Positions 5,072 through 6,684 of a DNA stretch of 6,684 bases are shown in pieces. Positions within the stretch are counted from its first letter, which is position 1. Each line of letters opens with the position of its first letter. Both the position numbers and the translations under genes were made by a program. The notes beneath the pieces were generated by a model. That model saw only the letters and a list, made by a program, of their open reading frames with translations. It had not been told where the DNA came from and searched no databases. This DNA comes from Planctomycetaceae bacterium. GTDB lineage: Bacteria > Planctomycetota > Planctomycetia > Planctomycetales > Planctomycetaceae. The DNA is taken from positions 1 to 6,684 of the forward strand of contig JAGQQP010000234.1 in NCBI GenBank assembly GCA_020426085.1, given 5' to 3'.

Positions 5072-6684
5072 TCACTCAGGCACATTGGCTGCCTGGTACT
5101 CTTCCGCTTTGCGTGACTCCAATGCTTCCAGAATCGGTGTGATACCAGCATCAAGGGGGATCATTTCGGCGTTTTCGGCAGTGCGCCACTTGGTTTCAAT
5201 TTCCCCGTTCTGCAGCCCTTTTCCGCCGATCACAACGCGATAGGGGATGCCGATCAGGTCTGCGTCTTTGAATTTGACCCCCGGGCGGGCATTACGGTCG
5301 TCAAACAGGACATCCACGCCGGCTGCTTTGAGTTCGTTGTAATAGCGTTCTGCGGTCTGCATGACCTCGTCATCGCTGGTGTTCAACGGAATTACCAGCA
5401 CTTCATAAGGGGCAATCGAAAGTGGCCAGATCAGTCCGTTTTCGTCATGCTTCGTTTCTGCCAGGCCTGCGACAATTCGATTCACACCAATTCCGTAGCA
5501 GCCCATGATAATCGGATGCCGCTTTTCTTTTTCATCCAGATAGTTGGCATCCAAAGCTTCCGTGTACTTGGTGCCCAGCTTGAAGACATGGCCGACTTCG
5601 ATGCCATGCACAATCGTCAGCGGTTCGCCGCTCTTGGGGCAGGGATCGCCTGCTTCCGCATTCCGCAGGTCGTAAGTGGTCTCCAGCTGGTAGTCGCGTC
5701 CGACGTTGACATTCAGGTAGTGCGCATCTGCTTCGTTCGCGCCGGTGATCGCGTTTTCGATGCCGGGGATATCGTGGTCGGCAATGATTTTGCATTTGAT
5801 ACCCACCGGTCCGGCAAATCCGGTCGGTGCATTTGTGACCTGCTGAATGATCTTGTCATCGGCTAATTCGACGGAACCAGCAGACAGGGCACGGCGGATT
5901 TTGCCTTCGTTGGCTTCATGATCGCCGCGAATCAGGACCGCCACAGGTTCTCCATCGGCCAGATAAATCAGGGTTTTGATCATCTGAGCTGGTTCGCATC
6001 CCAGGAATTTGCTGACCTGTTCAATGCTGGTGGCTTCCGGAGTGGCTTTTTTCTCGAGGGCCGCTGCATTGCCGCTGGTCGCGATTTCCGGGGAAGTACG
6101 CCCCGTGTCAGCCCGTTCCATATTGGCTGCATAGCCTGAGGCTTCACAGTAGACGATGGAATCTTCACCGTTGTCAGCGGGAATCATAAATTCGTGGGAA
6201 GCATCGCCGCCGATCGGACCACTTTCTGCTTCGACCGGGAGGTATTTCAGACCACAGCGGGCAAAAATCCGGCAGTAGGCGCGGTACATGCGATCGTAGA
6301 TGTCATCGAGCTGTTCCACGGAAGAGCTGAAGCTGTAGGCATCTTTCATCAGGAATTCACTGGTACGCAGGACGCCGAAGCGGGGGCGTTCTTCGTTTCG
6401 GAATTTGGTCTGAATCTGGTAGACCGTCAGAGGCAGCTGTTTATAGCTGCTGATGCAGTGACTGATCAGATCCGTGACCACTTCTTCGTGAGTCGGGCCG
6501 AGTGCCATCGGAATCTGTCGACTTCCCCGGGGAACGTTGAACTGAATCAGTACCGAGCCAAAAGCCTCTTTTCGCTGTGTCCGCTCGAACAGACCAATGG
6601 GTTGCAGAGCAGGCATGTGGAGTTCTGCGGCCCCGGCAGCGTCCATTTCTTCCCGGACAATCTGGGCAGCCTTCTGAATCGCCT
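5072..6684 (-). CDS. proS: Prolyl-tRNA synthetase, bacterial type with editing domain (partial, N-terminus outside window)
   Basis: ProS joins proline to tRNA-Pro in the cytoplasm. The frame runs off the right end of the window: the ATG at 6646-6644 is internal, because the codons before it still read [12 protein letters not shown], as in the ProS N-terminal region. About 536 residues are visible and roughly 45 should be missing. Counting from that internal Met, the class II catalytic core shows GPTHEE (50-55), RNEERPRFG (83-91, motif 2) and GCYGIGVNR (382-390, motif 3). Between motifs 2 and 3 lies the INS editing domain (about 205-335), with the conserved Lys of MIKTLIY (224) and the GFAGP loop (277-281), which in the family clears mischarged Ala-tRNA-Pro. 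The anticodon-binding domain follows (about 412-524; [11 protein letters not shown]). The gene is convergent with the DUF1080 gene and shares its terminator. It looks intact and ordinary. Confidence 0.97.
   Translation of the reverse strand, partial: AIQKAAQIVREEMDAAGAAELHMPALQPIGLFERTQRKEAFGSVLIQFNVPRGSRQIPMALGPTHEEVVTDLISHCISSYKQLPLTVYQIQTKFRNEERPRFGVLRTSEFLMKDAYSFSSSVEQLDDIYDRMYRAYCRIFARCGLKYLPVEAESGPIGGDASHEFMIPADNGEDSIVYCEASGYAANMERADTGRTSPEIATSGNAAALEKKATPEATSIEQVSKFLGCEPAQMIKTLIYLADGEPVAVLIRGDHEANEGKIRRALSAGSVELADDKIIQQVTNAPTGFAGPVGIKCKIIADHDIPGIENAITGANEADAHYLNVNVGRDYQLETTYDLRNAEAGDPCPKSGEPLTIVHGIEVGHVFKLGTKYTEALDANYLDEKEKRHPIIMGCYGIGVNRIVAGLAETKHDENGLIWPLSIAPYEVLVIPLNTSDDEVMQTAERYYNELKAAGVDVLFDDRNARPGVKFKDADLIGIPYRVVIGGKGLQNGEIETKWRTAENAEMIPLDAGITPILEALESRKAEEYQAANVPE

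Noticed and set aside
5447..5866. Plus-strand open frame of 139 codons inside proS
   Set aside because: It is antisense to well-conserved proS sequence and is explained by the codon bias of that gene.
1..6684. Insertion sequences, CRISPR arrays, tRNA or rRNA genes
   Set aside because: I saw no transposase-like frames, regularly spaced repeats, or tRNA/rRNA signatures on either strand.

Overview
The window looks like a chromosomal segment from a marine or aquatic planctomycete, probably close to Gimesia/Planctomyces. This is inference from gene content. The clues are a secreted Cys-type sulfatase followed by a secreted DUF1080 (3-keto-disaccharide hydrolase) protein, a lipoprotein and a TPR protein of types I associate with Planctomycetota, moderate GC, and translation starts with weak or absent Shine-Dalgarno sequences. 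I could not run any database search.

Layout from left to right. Positions 1-448 have no convincing intact gene, only a possible sigma70-type promoter (101-128) and a possible decayed minus-strand reading frame. A lipoprotein gene (449-1606, +) follows, with a conserved core and a long charged, low-complexity tail. The 315-base gap 1607-1921 holds a weak hairpin and, near its right end, a very good sigma54-type promoter match (1880-1894). The next gene (about 1922/1946-2551, +) encodes a small TPR protein with an acidic tail. The leader at 2552-2716 holds a candidate promoter followed by an unusual cluster of palindromes built from repeated GACCTGT/ACAGGTC words. After it come an exported sulfatase resembling N-sulfoglucosamine sulfohydrolase (2717-4189, +) and an exported DUF1080 protein (4285-4968, +), 95 bases apart and on the same strand. 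A strong hairpin with T-rich flanks on both sides (4998-5035) separates these from a convergent prolyl-tRNA synthetase gene, proS (5072 to beyond 6684, -), which lacks its N-terminus because the window ends.

How the genes may work together: the sulfatase and the DUF1080 protein plausibly form a small export pair for breaking down a sulfated glycan, one removing sulfate and the other acting on the glycan or on an oxidised (3-keto) sugar. The lipoprotein and TPR genes have no clear functional link to this pair, and proS is a housekeeping gene. I do not see a clearly new multi-gene system. The best leads are regulatory: the sigma54-type site before the TPR gene and the competing palindromes before the sulfatase.
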